Source: Lachnospiraceae bacterium (GTDB taxonomy: Bacteria; Bacillota; Clostridia; Lachnospirales; Lachnospiraceae). Taken from it: a DNA stretch of 64,000 nt. Positions 52,991 through 62,052 of this stretch are shown here, piece by piece. The stretch lies in contig JAKSRP010000005.1 in the NCBI GenBank assembly GCA_024403555.1, positions 1-64,000 on the forward strand. The letters are read 5' to 3'. The notes under the pieces were generated by a model. That model saw nothing but the letters and a program-made list of their open reading frames with translations, was not told the origin of the DNA and did not search any database. A program made the translations under genes and the position numbers. Position 1 is the first letter of the stretch. Every line of letters begins with the position of its first letter.

Positions 52991-53392
52991 ATGGCAGAGA
53001 AACAGTTTAAACTGGAAATCATCTCTCCGGACCGCTTATTCTATGATGGAGCTGCTACAATGGTTGAATATAAGACCACAGAAGGTGAAGTTGGTGTTTA
53101 TGCAGACCACGTAGCAATGACACAGATTATTGCTCCTGGCAAACTTACCATTACAGAAGCCGATGGCACAAAGAAAGAAGCTGCATTAATCTCCGGATTC
53201 GTTGAAATTCTTGCAGATAAGATTACAATTCTTGCAGAAACCGTAGAATGGCCGGACGATATTGACAAAGAACGTGCAGAAGCTGCAAAAAAACGTGCAG
53301 AAGAACGTCTTGCAAAGAAAGACAGCGGTTCAATCGATGTTGCCAGAGCAGAGCTGGCGCTTCAGAGAGCGTTGATTCGATTATCATTTTAA
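52991..53392 (+). CDS. atpC: F0F1 ATP synthase subunit epsilon
   Basis: A 133-aa central-stalk subunit and regulator. The N-terminal beta-sandwich has EIISPDRLFYDG and TTEGEVGVYADHVAMTQIIAPG; the C-terminal helical hairpin (ERAEAAKKRAEERLAK ... ARAELALQRALIRLSF) can inhibit rotation. It is last in the operon. Confidence 0.96.
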   Translation: MAEKQFKLEIISPDRLFYDGAATMVEYKTTEGEVGVYADHVAMTQIIAPGKLTITEADGTKKEAALISGFVEILADKITILAETVEWPDDIDKERAEAAKKRAEERLAKKDSGSIDVARAELALQRALIRLSF

Positions 53393-53407
53393 AATTTAAA
53401 TTTTTAC

Positions 53408-53450
53408 ATAATAAGAGCCACATCCGTTTTGGATGTGGCTCTTATTGCTT
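53408..53450. terminator. Terminator between atpC and the CotH gene
   Basis: A perfect 16-bp stem, aataagagccacatcc (53410-53425) and ggatgtggctcttatt (53431-53446). T runs are short on both strands, so efficiency relies on the long stem. Confidence 0.75.
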
Positions 53451-53465
53451 ATTATAGAAGCTATT

Positions 53466-56420
53466 TTATTTCGAAACTTTCATAGTCTTTTTAAAGCCGG
53501 TTTTTTTGCTTAAAAGCTTTTTGTATTTCTTTAAGCATTTTGCAGGAATTTTAAACTTCGCATTCTTCTTAATGCCGCTAAAAGCATCTTTTCCAATCGA
53601 TTTTATAGACGTAGATTTGATTGTAATCTTCGCAAGCTTGCTCTGTTTTTTGAAAGCTTTTGAACCGATTGCAGTTACTTTATATGATTTGCCTTTGCAT
53701 TTAACAGAAGAAGGAATGGTAACTGTTGTAAGCTTCTTCTTGCCGGCAACACCAGTTAATGTAACGGTTCTCTTAGAACCAGTAGATGTTACCTTATATT
53801 TTAATCCTTTGACTGTGTAGATATCACCTTTCTTTACAGAAGGATCTTTTACATTGACCGTACAGATTTCAATCTCTTCGCCGTAAAAACCAAGAGCAAC
53901 GATGGTAGCTTTTCCAGCCTTGTGGGCATAAAGTACACCAGTGTCTGTAACCTCAACGATTTCCGAATTCGAGGAAACAAATCTTACCGAATCAGAGGTA
54001 GAGACATCATTTTCTTGTGTGACTGGTGTCAATTTGTCATAGGCACCTGGTTTCATTGTGAGACTGTGTTTGTCTATTGCAAAATCTGCAAAGTAGTTGA
54101 TATCATCATCAGAGATGACATGAACCGTGATCGTTTTGGAAACGCCATTTTCTAAAGTAGCAGTAACTTTTGCGATGCCTTCTTTTTTCGGCATAATCCA
54201 TTCGTCCCCATCCCATTCGAGAACATCCGTGTTGTCGCAAGTCCAGGTTACGTTATCCTCTTCCATTGAATCGAATGGTGTAATCGTATAATTTAAATAA
54301 ACAAAGTCATCTACACTTACATAGATCTCATCCGCTAAGAAATGAATCTTCTGTGCGTGAACAATTTCAGATTCTTTTAAGTATTTCGCATAGATGGTCA
54401 TAGGATAATATACGATTGAATTTTCGTAGAGACGATATTCCTCGTCCTCATCATCGACGGAGAACCATCCTACAAAGGTATATCCTTTTTGGGCTTTTGG
54501 AGCAGTTGGAAGTTCTCCAATATAATCACCACGAGAAATCGTTCTCTTTTCGATAGTATTGTCATTTGCAACGAAAGTACATTCGCAAGGAGTTGCTTCA
54601 AGTAAGTTTAAATTATTTGTAATCCAGTCAGAACGATGATCAATCCAACGTCTTAATCGATCTACTTCCTCTTTAAAGGTGAGAGGTTCTTCCTGGTCAA
54701 AATCATTCGCACCCCATTTTTCAAAATCATAGTACTGAGAAACCTTCAACTGTTCGTAATACTGATCAAGGATACCACCATCTTTTGTGATTTCGGCAAG
54801 TTGCTTCTGGATATCCGGCCAGCGATCCTGAACGGCATCAGAGAATTCTTTATCAAGCAACAGCTTCTGGAACCAGGTAGAGGTTGTCTGAGAATAGCCT
54901 TCCCAGGAGTTGTCTTCATCGGAGTACATGTCATAGGATGCCCATGCAACATAGTCAAAATCCCAAAGTGGACCCCAGTAAAGCTTTCCGTTACGTTTTT
55001 TGTAAAGGTAAGTACTTGTAGAAACGAAAGCATCTCCGTTCATAGAGAGTTCCTGAATCCACCAGTAATCTACCGCAGAATTCACATCCATCAAATCCTT
55101 GTAGGATGTGCCGTCGGCGGTCTTAAAGCCTTTGCCATAAATGGCATCCTCTACGGTCTGCACATAATTTGAAATATACTTATACTGTGCTTCATTTTCA
55201 TATCCATCAAAGTCTGGACTTTCAATAAGGAAAGAATTTCTTTTTTCTGTCTCGAATGAAAGCTTATCTTCATCTCCGTAAGGCTCCATGGAAAGGAGAT
55301 ATCCGCCGGAAATGGTTTCTGGATCGGTTGCTTCTTTATTCTCATCAGAAGTCAGATCGTCAATGTCTACACGACTTTCGCCTACACGAACCTGTTCAGA
55401 AAGATAGTAGCTTCCAAGATAAGTGCCATTCATTACAACGTCAACAAAAACACATTCTGGAGTGAATTCCATTCCTAGAGACTTGCCTAACCAGTAGGTC
55501 ATCTTATTTCGAAGGAAAGAGTTGTCATAGCGGTTCGCCAAAAGTACCCAGTGTTTATTTTTGCCCATACCAAATAAGTTTGCTTTTTTCTCTAACTTGA
55601 TTTTGTAAGGCTTTTTATCGGCGATCCATGTGGAATTACCACGTCCACGAATGTATTCCATGGTATAAGTTTCGTTTTTCTGGGAGCCATATTCGCCGAC
55701 ATAACCATCTGGAACCTGAATGGTCATATTTCCATAACATTCTGCTTCGTGATCCCCATCAGAATTCATCTCACCGATGGTTCCCTCAGATTCATCGATA
55801 TCTAAATAGACAACCGGAATGCTGGATTTTACAAATTCGATAGAACGAAGAAGAACTTCCTGACTTGTGTCACTGTCACACTGGAAACGAATGGTTACTT
55901 CGTGTTTTCCCTGAATGTGAGCATCCTCTACATTGGCTGTTACATCGCCATCATAATACCAGTTGCCGTCTTTCTTTTGTTTCTTTAAGAGTAAATCTGC
56001 CACTGGTGTTTCGTCTTCGTCGAGATAAACAAAGGCATGTACTTTTGTACGTTTTTTCGCAAGTGCATCGATTGTGATGCGTCCAACCTGCCCGTCGCTA
56101 AAGTCAAATGGATCTGCAAAGTGTAAGGCAGTTTTGGATAAGTTCTTTTGTTTTCCGCTTAATAAGAGACCGTCTTCTGCTTCCTTTTCAAGCTCAGAAA
56201 CAGTGATATCACCTTCAACCGTCAGTTTTTCAGATGAATAAAGGTCGCGTAAAGAAATTTTACGATAGTCTGCGGTAATACCGTTTGAGTAATCTTTGTC
56301 GGAATCTTTGGAAGGATAGATTCCATAGGATTCTGCCGAAACATTCATTGGTGTGATGCAAAGAATCAATACGAGCATCACGCAAAGAATTCTCGACAGA
56401 CCATTTTTTAATGTGATCAT
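53466..56420 (-). CDS. Secreted CotH kinase family protein with Ig-like and LRR domains
   Basis: A 984-aa exported protein. Signal peptide to about VSAES (residue 30), then a ~170-residue N-terminal domain. The CotH kinase domain (about 230-560) has IRGRGNSTWIADKKPYKIKL, a downstream FLRNKMTYWLG, and LWDFDYVAW as the likely metal-binding DxD-like site. Next are an InlB B-repeat (GYTFVGWFSVDDEDEEYRLY), two BIG2-type Ig-like domains with 'VTWTCDNTDVLEWDG', and a C-terminal LRR_5 block (VTIPSSVKCKGKSYKVTAIG) with a lysine-rich tail. CotH proteins phosphorylate extracytoplasmic proteins; here probably a surface protein. Start is the ATG after aggaggt; the longer frame upstream lacks signals. Confidence 0.9.
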   Translation of the reverse strand: MITLKNGLSRILCVMLVLILCITPMNVSAESYGIYPSKDSDKDYSNGITADYRKISLRDLYSSEKLTVEGDITVSELEKEAEDGLLLSGKQKNLSKTALHFADPFDFSDGQVGRITIDALAKKRTKVHAFVYLDEDETPVADLLLKKQKKDGNWYYDGDVTANVEDAHIQGKHEVTIRFQCDSDTSQEVLLRSIEFVKSSIPVVYLDIDESEGTIGEMNSDGDHEAECYGNMTIQVPDGYVGEYGSQKNETYTMEYIRGRGNSTWIADKKPYKIKLEKKANLFGMGKNKHWVLLANRYDNSFLRNKMTYWLGKSLGMEFTPECVFVDVVMNGTYLGSYYLSEQVRVGESRVDIDDLTSDENKEATDPETISGGYLLSMEPYGDEDKLSFETEKRNSFLIESPDFDGYENEAQYKYISNYVQTVEDAIYGKGFKTADGTSYKDLMDVNSAVDYWWIQELSMNGDAFVSTSTYLYKKRNGKLYWGPLWDFDYVAWASYDMYSDEDNSWEGYSQTTSTWFQKLLLDKEFSDAVQDRWPDIQKQLAEITKDGGILDQYYEQLKVSQYYDFEKWGANDFDQEEPLTFKEEVDRLRRWIDHRSDWITNNLNLLEATPCECTFVANDNTIEKRTISRGDYIGELPTAPKAQKGYTFVGWFSVDDEDEEYRLYENSIVYYPMTIYAKYLKESEIVHAQKIHFLADEIYVSVDDFVYLNYTITPFDSMEEDNVTWTCDNTDVLEWDGDEWIMPKKEGIAKVTATLENGVSKTITVHVISDDDINYFADFAIDKHSLTMKPGAYDKLTPVTQENDVSTSDSVRFVSSNSEIVEVTDTGVLYAHKAGKATIVALGFYGEEIEICTVNVKDPSVKKGDIYTVKGLKYKVTSTGSKRTVTLTGVAGKKKLTTVTIPSSVKCKGKSYKVTAIGSKAFKKQSKLAKITIKSTSIKSIGKDAFSGIKKNAKFKIPAKCLKKYKKLLSKKTGFKKTMKVSK

Positions 56421-56554
56421 AAAAAAACCTCCTGTTCGTTTTGTCATATCATTATTATACAACGAACAGGAGATAAATATTTTTAACGATACATTACAAT
56501 AGTATGAATGCATGTAACATTTTTATGACACTTAGAATAATTAAGATATGCCTC

Positions 56555-57274
56555 TTAATCCCACCAGAAGAACCATTTGTCGGATTGAAGGAGACAGTCT
56601 GCCCACTGCCCAATGGTGCAGTCACTACAACACTGTTCAATAAGATCCGGACAAAATGCATAATGCTCGGTTGCAATGGAGACTGCTTCGGTTTCGTCAG
56701 AAGGTTTTTTCGGTGCAAAACCTTCTACCATATCTTCGCAGATTACGGCAGGAACAAATTGCCATTCCTCATACCATTTTTTGAAGATTGACATCATATA
56801 TTCTGTTGGAGGACACTCACGAAAGCCCCCCATTGGAACCCAGGCAAATATTTCCCAAGGGTTTTGGGTAGGAACCTTGGCGATGAGTACTTCTAAGGTT
56901 TCATCCCAGTCGGGAGGAAGAAATCCTGCAAAGTCGTTGATTCCCTGTCCACGTTCTACATCACTTACTACATCCTTCCAGTCTTCGCCGGAAGAGGCAA
57001 TATCTTTTTTGATTTCGTCAAGGTAGCCGGCAAGAATCGCCGCCCCATCATGATTTTTATATTCTTTCAGATAATACTCTGGTTTTTTGCATTTTTTTAA
57101 AGTATCTGCAAGGTGTTTGCCCGGTACAATGATGACCGGAGTAAATCCAGATTGCTCGCCCTGTGACTTGATTGCATAAAACATCTCTAGTAAACGAGTT
57201 GCATTCTGCTGTGGTTCCACCACAATACTTTCGCAGGCAAGAAGTTTTTTGATTTTCTTTGTATACTTATCCAT
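56555..57274 (-). CDS. DUF4253 domain-containing protein
   Basis: A 239-aa cytoplasmic protein. The C-terminal DUF4253 domain is recognisable by KWYEEWQFVPAVICEDMVE, IATEHYAFCPDLIEQ and the tryptophan-rich end WADCLLQSDKWFFWWD. The N-terminal half (VIIVPGKHLADTLKK) is also part of the usual architecture. Function is unknown; relatives are sometimes near toxin-immunity genes, but nothing like that is present here. It starts 2 bp after the preceding HAD gene ends, so the two are an operon. Confidence 0.84.
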   Translation of the reverse strand: MDKYTKKIKKLLACESIVVEPQQNATRLLEMFYAIKSQGEQSGFTPVIIVPGKHLADTLKKCKKPEYYLKEYKNHDGAAILAGYLDEIKKDIASSGEDWKDVVSDVERGQGINDFAGFLPPDWDETLEVLIAKVPTQNPWEIFAWVPMGGFRECPPTEYMMSIFKKWYEEWQFVPAVICEDMVEGFAPKKPSDETEAVSIATEHYAFCPDLIEQCCSDCTIGQWADCLLQSDKWFFWWD

Positions 57275-57276
57275 AA

Positions 57277-57951
57277 TTACTCTCTCCCGTTGATTTCGTC
57301 AATGATGCCAGGAATTTCGGATGGATGGGAAATGATTTTATAAGGATGAAAGGCTGCAAGCTCTTCATATTCACGGAATCCCCATAATACCCCGATCGTT
57401 ACCATTCCGGCGGCAATTCCGGTTTTCATATCTGTGTTTGTGTCGCCAATATATAAGCATTCCTCTGGTTTACAGCCGAAAATGTCTGCTAATCGAAGTG
57501 CCCCGCTTGGATCTGGTTTTTTTGGTACCCCGTCAATCTGTCCGGCTGTTTCATCAAAATACTGTGGTCCGAAAAAGACACGGATATTTTCAATCGCCTG
57601 TGCATCTGGTTTGTTTGAAAAACAGGCTACTTTTAAGTCTCTCTTTCGAAGCTCGCCGAGCATGTCGATGATGCCATCATATGGAGCAACTCCATGAAGA
57701 CTGTGTTCGGAGAAAAATTCGATATAGTTTTTACAGGTTTCTTCGTAGTGGAGATCAAAATCCGGATCCTTTAGAAAGGTGAGAGAACGACGAATCTGAT
57801 TGTAATACCCGTCGCCAACCATCCATTTGAACTCATCCCTTGGAATTTCACCAAGCCCATAGCCTCTTGTTACTGCATTTGTGCAATAGGAGAGTGCATC
57901 GAGTGTATCTAATAACGTTCCATCTAAGTCAAATATACATGCTTTGATCAT
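57277..57951 (-). CDS. HAD family hydrolase, phosphoglycolate-phosphatase-like
   Basis: A 224-aa HAD-IA phosphatase. Motif I is CIFDLDGTLLDTLDAL at residues 5-20 with the nucleophile Asp; a helical cap follows. Motif II is in VACFSNKPD, the Lys in VPKKPDPSGAL and motif IV is LYIGDTNTDMKTGIAAG. It could remove phosphate from 2-phosphoglycolate or other small phosphates. It is transcribed with the DUF4253 gene. Confidence 0.9.
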   Translation of the reverse strand: MIKACIFDLDGTLLDTLDALSYCTNAVTRGYGLGEIPRDEFKWMVGDGYYNQIRRSLTFLKDPDFDLHYEETCKNYIEFFSEHSLHGVAPYDGIIDMLGELRKRDLKVACFSNKPDAQAIENIRVFFGPQYFDETAGQIDGVPKKPDPSGALRLADIFGCKPEECLYIGDTNTDMKTGIAAGMVTIGVLWGFREYEELAAFHPYKIISHPSEIPGIIDEINGRE

Positions 57952-58104
57952 GTTTGTTCCTTCTTTCCTGAGGTAGTTGATGATATGAAATCACCTGTTT
58001 TTATTTTATCGTATCTTGCAAAAATAGAAAAGATGATAATTTTCACTGTTTGTGCTATACTTTAAATAACTATGCAATCATTTATATAGAAAAAGGAAAT
58101 AATT

Positions 58105-59541
58105 ATGAGTTTTGTATCAATTTTAGCCCAAATTCGCGAGTTTTTCATTGTTGCAGCACCAGCTTCTTTGGTACTCACATTGATTTTTGCCGCTTTTCAT
58201 AGATTTATTTTAAAAAAGAAGATGCCGGTCTGGAAGATCATTACCGGTTTTTTACTCATTCTGATTATCGCATTTATCGCTTATTTAACCTTCTATACGA
58301 GAAGTGAAACCTATGCAAGCTATGATATACATGCCTTTCGATCTTACCGCGAAGCCTGGAACTCCTTTTCCATAAGGAACTGGCAGCTTGTGATTTTTAA
58401 TATTCTGGTATTTCTGCCAATTGGATTTTTGCTTCCGCTCACACTTGATATTATGAGAAAAGGCTACCGTACAACAATTGTTGGTGCGCTGTTTTCTGCC
58501 GGAATCGAATTCGGACAGTATTATACAAAGCTTGGACTGTGCGAGTTAGATGATCTGATCAACAACACCATCGGTATCATCCTTGGATATTGCATTTTCC
58601 GCGTTCTCTTTACCTTTGTGGATGATAAAAAGTTTAAGTGGGTAAAATGCATCCTTGCGCTCATTCCAATTAGTATCATCCTGGGAGGCTTTGCTTCCAT
58701 GTATTATATTTATGAAAATCAGCCATTTGGCAATCTGCCAATCAATTATACTTATCAGGTAGATATGTCAAATACGGACTGCCGTGTTCAGTTAGGTGTA
58801 CTCTTACGTTCTCAAAAGAACGAAGGACATATCTATATTCCGAAATCCTATAGTAAAAAACAGGCAGAGGCATTTGCTGCCCATCAGCTTAATCGAATGG
58901 GAGTGGAAGGAAAGAACAAATTAAGCTATGATGGTTCACTTTTAACATTAAAGCGTGGCAATTACCGCATGATCGTGAATTTAGACGACCAGTCCTATCA
59001 TATTTCCCGTCTGGCAGAAGAAAATATGGATATTCAGGCGGATATGGGAATTTTAAATGTGAAAAAGAAATTACAGGAATACGATATTGAGATTCCGAAA
59101 GGTGCAGTGCTTACAAAGCCAGAAGAAGGAGCCTACGTCTGGAGCATTGAAAGAAATGACGAACATGCTTCTGGGGTGACAGGAACACTTTACTGCCGTA
59201 CGACTCAGGAGGGAGAGATTTTCGAAATTGAAAACCGCATGATCACATTTGACAGCGATGTGCGTGTGAAACTCATTTCCGAACGCGAAGCAGCAGATCG
59301 TTTAAAGAATGGATATTTCTACTGGGATATTCATAATGGAGAAATTCTTACCTTAAAGATTACCGGTTTGGAATTGACCTATTCCCAGGATAGCAAGGGG
59401 TATTATCAGCCGGTTTACTTATTCCATTGTGTAGTAAATGGGGAAAACAGAGATTTTGTTATTCCGGCTTACGAACAGACAGATTTTACAGAGATTTATA
59501 AGACTTATATAGAAAAGATAAAGGAGAGAATCAATCGATGA
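58105..59541 (+). CDS. VanZ family membrane protein with C-terminal extracytoplasmic domain
   Basis: A 478-aa protein. The N-terminal VanZ-like region (residues ~10-190) has five hydrophobic helices and the conserved pattern NILVFLPIGFLLPL, FSAGIEFGQYY and CELDDLINNTIGIILGY. Helix five ends near residue 215 and is followed by a ~260-residue soluble domain with no family I can name. VanZ confers low-level teicoplanin resistance in enterococci, but most homologues are of unknown role. Its 3' end overlaps tatD by 4 bp. Confidence 0.86.
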   Translation: MSFVSILAQIREFFIVAAPASLVLTLIFAAFHRFILKKKMPVWKIITGFLLILIIAFIAYLTFYTRSETYASYDIHAFRSYREAWNSFSIRNWQLVIFNILVFLPIGFLLPLTLDIMRKGYRTTIVGALFSAGIEFGQYYTKLGLCELDDLINNTIGIILGYCIFRVLFTFVDDKKFKWVKCILALIPISIILGGFASMYYIYENQPFGNLPINYTYQVDMSNTDCRVQLGVLLRSQKNEGHIYIPKSYSKKQAEAFAAHQLNRMGVEGKNKLSYDGSLLTLKRGNYRMIVNLDDQSYHISRLAEENMDIQADMGILNVKKKLQEYDIEIPKGAVLTKPEEGAYVWSIERNDEHASGVTGTLYCRTTQEGEIFEIENRMITFDSDVRVKLISEREAADRLKNGYFYWDIHNGEILTLKITGLELTYSQDSKGYYQPVYLFHCVVNGENRDFVIPAYEQTDFTEIYKTYIEKIKERINR

Positions 59542-60308
59542 TTTTTGATACACACGCCCACTATGATGACGGGGCATTTGATGAAGACAGAGCGCTTCTT
59601 TTAGATTCCATGAAGGAACAGGGCATTGAGCGAATTGTGAACATTTCTTCCGATTTTGCGAGTATTCAGAAAACCCTGGATTTGACAAAAGCATATGATT
59701 TTATCTATGGTGCAGTCGGCATTCACCCAAGTGACTGTGGGGAATTAGAAAAAAGCCAGATTGAATATATCAGAGAAAAGAGCAAAGAAGATAAGATCCT
59801 TGCCATCGGTGAGATTGGCCTGGATTATTACTGGGACAATGTACCAAGGGATGTTCAGAAATGGTGGTTTGAAGCACAGATGGAAGTGGCGAGAGAGGAA
59901 AAGCTTCCGGTGGTCATTCATAGCCGTGATGCCGCAAAGGATACGATGGATATGATGAAGGCACTTCGCGCAGAAGAAATCGGTGGTGTCGTTCATTGTT
60001 ATTCCTATTCTGTGGAGATGGCGAAGACATTTTTAGATATGGGATTTTACATTGGAATTGGTGGCGTTGTAACCTTTAAGAATTCGAAGAAGTTAAAGGA
60101 AGTAGCGAAGTATGTACCACTTGACCGTATCGTATTAGAGACAGACTGTCCTTATCTCTCCCCGGTACCATATCGTGGAAAGAGAAATTCAAGCTTACAT
60201 CTTCCTTATGTAGTGACCGAAATAGCAGCACTTCGTGGTATTTCCGAGGAAGAAGTAGTAAAAGCAACTTATCAGAATACATTAGATTTATATAGAATGG
60301 AACAGTAA
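59538..60308 (+). CDS. TatD family metal-dependent DNase
   Basis: A 256-aa TIM-barrel hydrolase: metal ligands in FDTHAHYDDGAF, Glu in AIGEIGLDYYW, His in VIHSRDAAKDT and VVHCYSYS, and Asp in LETDCPYLSPVPYRGKRN. Members act as 3'-5' exonucleases or D-aminoacyl-tRNA-like hydrolases. It overlaps the VanZ gene by 4 bp and precedes rsmA by 2 bp, the usual tatD-rsmA pairing (the intervening rnmV of many Firmicutes is missing). Confidence 0.94.
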   Translation: MIFDTHAHYDDGAFDEDRALLLDSMKEQGIERIVNISSDFASIQKTLDLTKAYDFIYGAVGIHPSDCGELEKSQIEYIREKSKEDKILAIGEIGLDYYWDNVPRDVQKWWFEAQMEVAREEKLPVVIHSRDAAKDTMDMMKALRAEEIGGVVHCYSYSVEMAKTFLDMGFYIGIGGVVTFKNSKKLKEVAKYVPLDRIVLETDCPYLSPVPYRGKRNSSLHLPYVVTEIAALRGISEEEVVKATYQNTLDLYRMEQ

Positions 60309-60310
60309 TT

Positions 60311-61177
60311 ATGAATGAAAAATTAAGCAATCCTCAAAAGACAATTGAGGTGATTCAGAAATATGATTTTGCCTTTCAAAAGAAATTCGGGCAGAATTTC
60401 CTGATTGATGCACACGTGCTCGATAAGATTATCGACGCAGCAGATGTGGGCCCGGAGGATTTCGTCATTGAAATCGGACCGGGAATTGGAACGCTGACAC
60501 AGTATCTTTGTGAAAATGCCAGAGAAGTGGCAGCAATTGAAATTGATACCAACTTAATACCAATCTTACAGGACACGTTATCTGCCTATGACAACATTAC
60601 AATCATCAATGAAGACGTATTAAAGGTCGATATCGCTGCTCTTGCAGAAGAAAAGAATGGAGGAAAGCCGATCAAGGTTGTGGCAAACCTTCCATATTAT
60701 ATTACAACCCCGATCATTATGGGATTATTTGAAAATCATGTGCCAATTGAGAGTATCACCGTTATGGTGCAGAAGGAAGTAGCAGACCGCATGCAGGTTG
60801 GACCTGGCACAAAGGACTACGGTGCGCTTTCCCTAGCGGTTCAGTATTATGCAAAGCCATATATCGTGGCAAATGTACCGCCAAACTGCTTTATGCCTAG
60901 ACCGAAGGTAGGTTCTGCAGTGATTCGTCTGACGAGACATAAAGAAATGCCGGTAACCGTAAAAGATGAAGCATTCATGTTCAAATTGATCCGTGCAGCA
61001 TTTAATCAGCGCAGAAAAACTCTTCAGAACGGCTTAAACAACTCACAGGAGATTTCTGTGAACAAGGCGGAGGTAGTTGCTGCTCTAGAACAGCTTGGTT
61101 TATCTCCGACAATTCGTGGAGAAAAGCTTACGTTAGAACAATTTGCAGCATTAAGCGATCTCCTTATGCCACAGTAG
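60311..61177 (+). CDS. rsmA: 16S rRNA (adenine(1518)-N(6)/adenine(1519)-N(6))-dimethyltransferase
   Basis: The 288-aa KsgA/RsmA enzyme that dimethylates two adjacent adenines in the 3' hairpin of 16S rRNA during 30S maturation. Motif X is FQKKFGQNFLID, motif I IEIGPGIGTLTQYL, and motif IV NLPYYITTPIIMG. The C-terminal FMPRPKVGSAVIRL and AFNQRRKTLQNGL complete the family pattern. It is followed after 12 bp by a glycerophosphodiesterase. Confidence 0.96.
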   Translation: MNEKLSNPQKTIEVIQKYDFAFQKKFGQNFLIDAHVLDKIIDAADVGPEDFVIEIGPGIGTLTQYLCENAREVAAIEIDTNLIPILQDTLSAYDNITIINEDVLKVDIAALAEEKNGGKPIKVVANLPYYITTPIIMGLFENHVPIESITVMVQKEVADRMQVGPGTKDYGALSLAVQYYAKPYIVANVPPNCFMPRPKVGSAVIRLTRHKEMPVTVKDEAFMFKLIRAAFNQRRKTLQNGLNNSQEISVNKAEVVAALEQLGLSPTIRGEKLTLEQFAALSDLLMPQ

Positions 61178-61189
61178 GAGGGGTTGACG

Positions 61190-62050
61190 ATGAATCTGTA
61201 TATTACACTTTTTATTGTTGTTATTGTTGGAATTATTCTGTTTGCTCTGTATCTTTTGGCAATAAAACCAAATGATGACGAAGAACGAAGAAAAGCTTTA
61301 AAACCGTTAGAAGACCGTGGGGTTGCCCACCGAGGAATTTTTAATAATAAAGGAGATGCTCCGGAAAATTCTCTTTTGGCTTATCAAAGAGCCGTAGAAT
61401 ACAACGTAGCCTTCGAATGTGATGTTCATTTGACAAAGGATGGAAAGCTTGCGATGCTTCATGATCCGAATTTAAAGAGAATGTGTGGCGTGGACATCCC
61501 GATGAATGAGCTTACTTATGAGGAAATTTGTCAATATCGATTAAAGGATTCCGATCAGGTAATCCCGCTTCTTGATGATGTGCTTGAGATGGTTCATGGA
61601 CAGGTTCCGATTGTGTTAGAAATCAAGCCACATGGAAATTATAAAGAGACGATTGTAAAAGTTGCCGAAAGAATGGATGCTTACGAGGGTTTCTGGGTAT
61701 TAGAATCCTTCCATCCGTCAATTCTTCGCTGGTTTTATAAGAATCGTCCGGAAATTATCAGAGGACAGTTATCAACGGATATGTTTCGAAACCATCTTGG
61801 CAAGAATCTGTTCGAAAAGATTATTATTACAACTTTAGTGACAAACTTTCTTGTAAAACCGGATTTTATTTCCTATAACTACAAGCATAGACGAAACATT
61901 TTCTATCGTCTGATGCGAAAGCTGTACCGCTGTGGAAATGCCGGATGGACCTTCCGAAGCAAAAAAGCGGTGCGAAAATATGGAAAGCGTTTTGATACGA
62001 TTATTTTTGATGGGTTTATTCCGAAACATTTAGAGAAAGAACATAAATAG
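61190..62050 (+). CDS. Membrane-anchored glycerophosphodiester phosphodiesterase family protein
   Basis: A 286-aa protein with an N-terminal transmembrane helix (LFIVVIVGIILFALYLLAI) and a GDPD domain: AHRGIFN, the Glu in APENSLLAYQRAVE, ECDVHLTKDGKLAMLHD with metal-binding Glu/Asp and His, and VLEIKPHGN. It hydrolyses glycerophosphodiesters to glycerol 3-phosphate and an alcohol, which would link to the glycerol-3-phosphate enzymes of this window. I use ATG 61190 after aggagggg; the TTG at 61184 is an alternative. Confidence 0.9.
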   Translation: MNLYITLFIVVIVGIILFALYLLAIKPNDDEERRKALKPLEDRGVAHRGIFNNKGDAPENSLLAYQRAVEYNVAFECDVHLTKDGKLAMLHDPNLKRMCGVDIPMNELTYEEICQYRLKDSDQVIPLLDDVLEMVHGQVPIVLEIKPHGNYKETIVKVAERMDAYEGFWVLESFHPSILRWFYKNRPEIIRGQLSTDMFRNHLGKNLFEKIIITTLVTNFLVKPDFISYNYKHRRNIFYRLMRKLYRCGNAGWTFRSKKAVRKYGKRFDTIIFDGFIPKHLEKEHK

Positions 62051-62052
62051 AT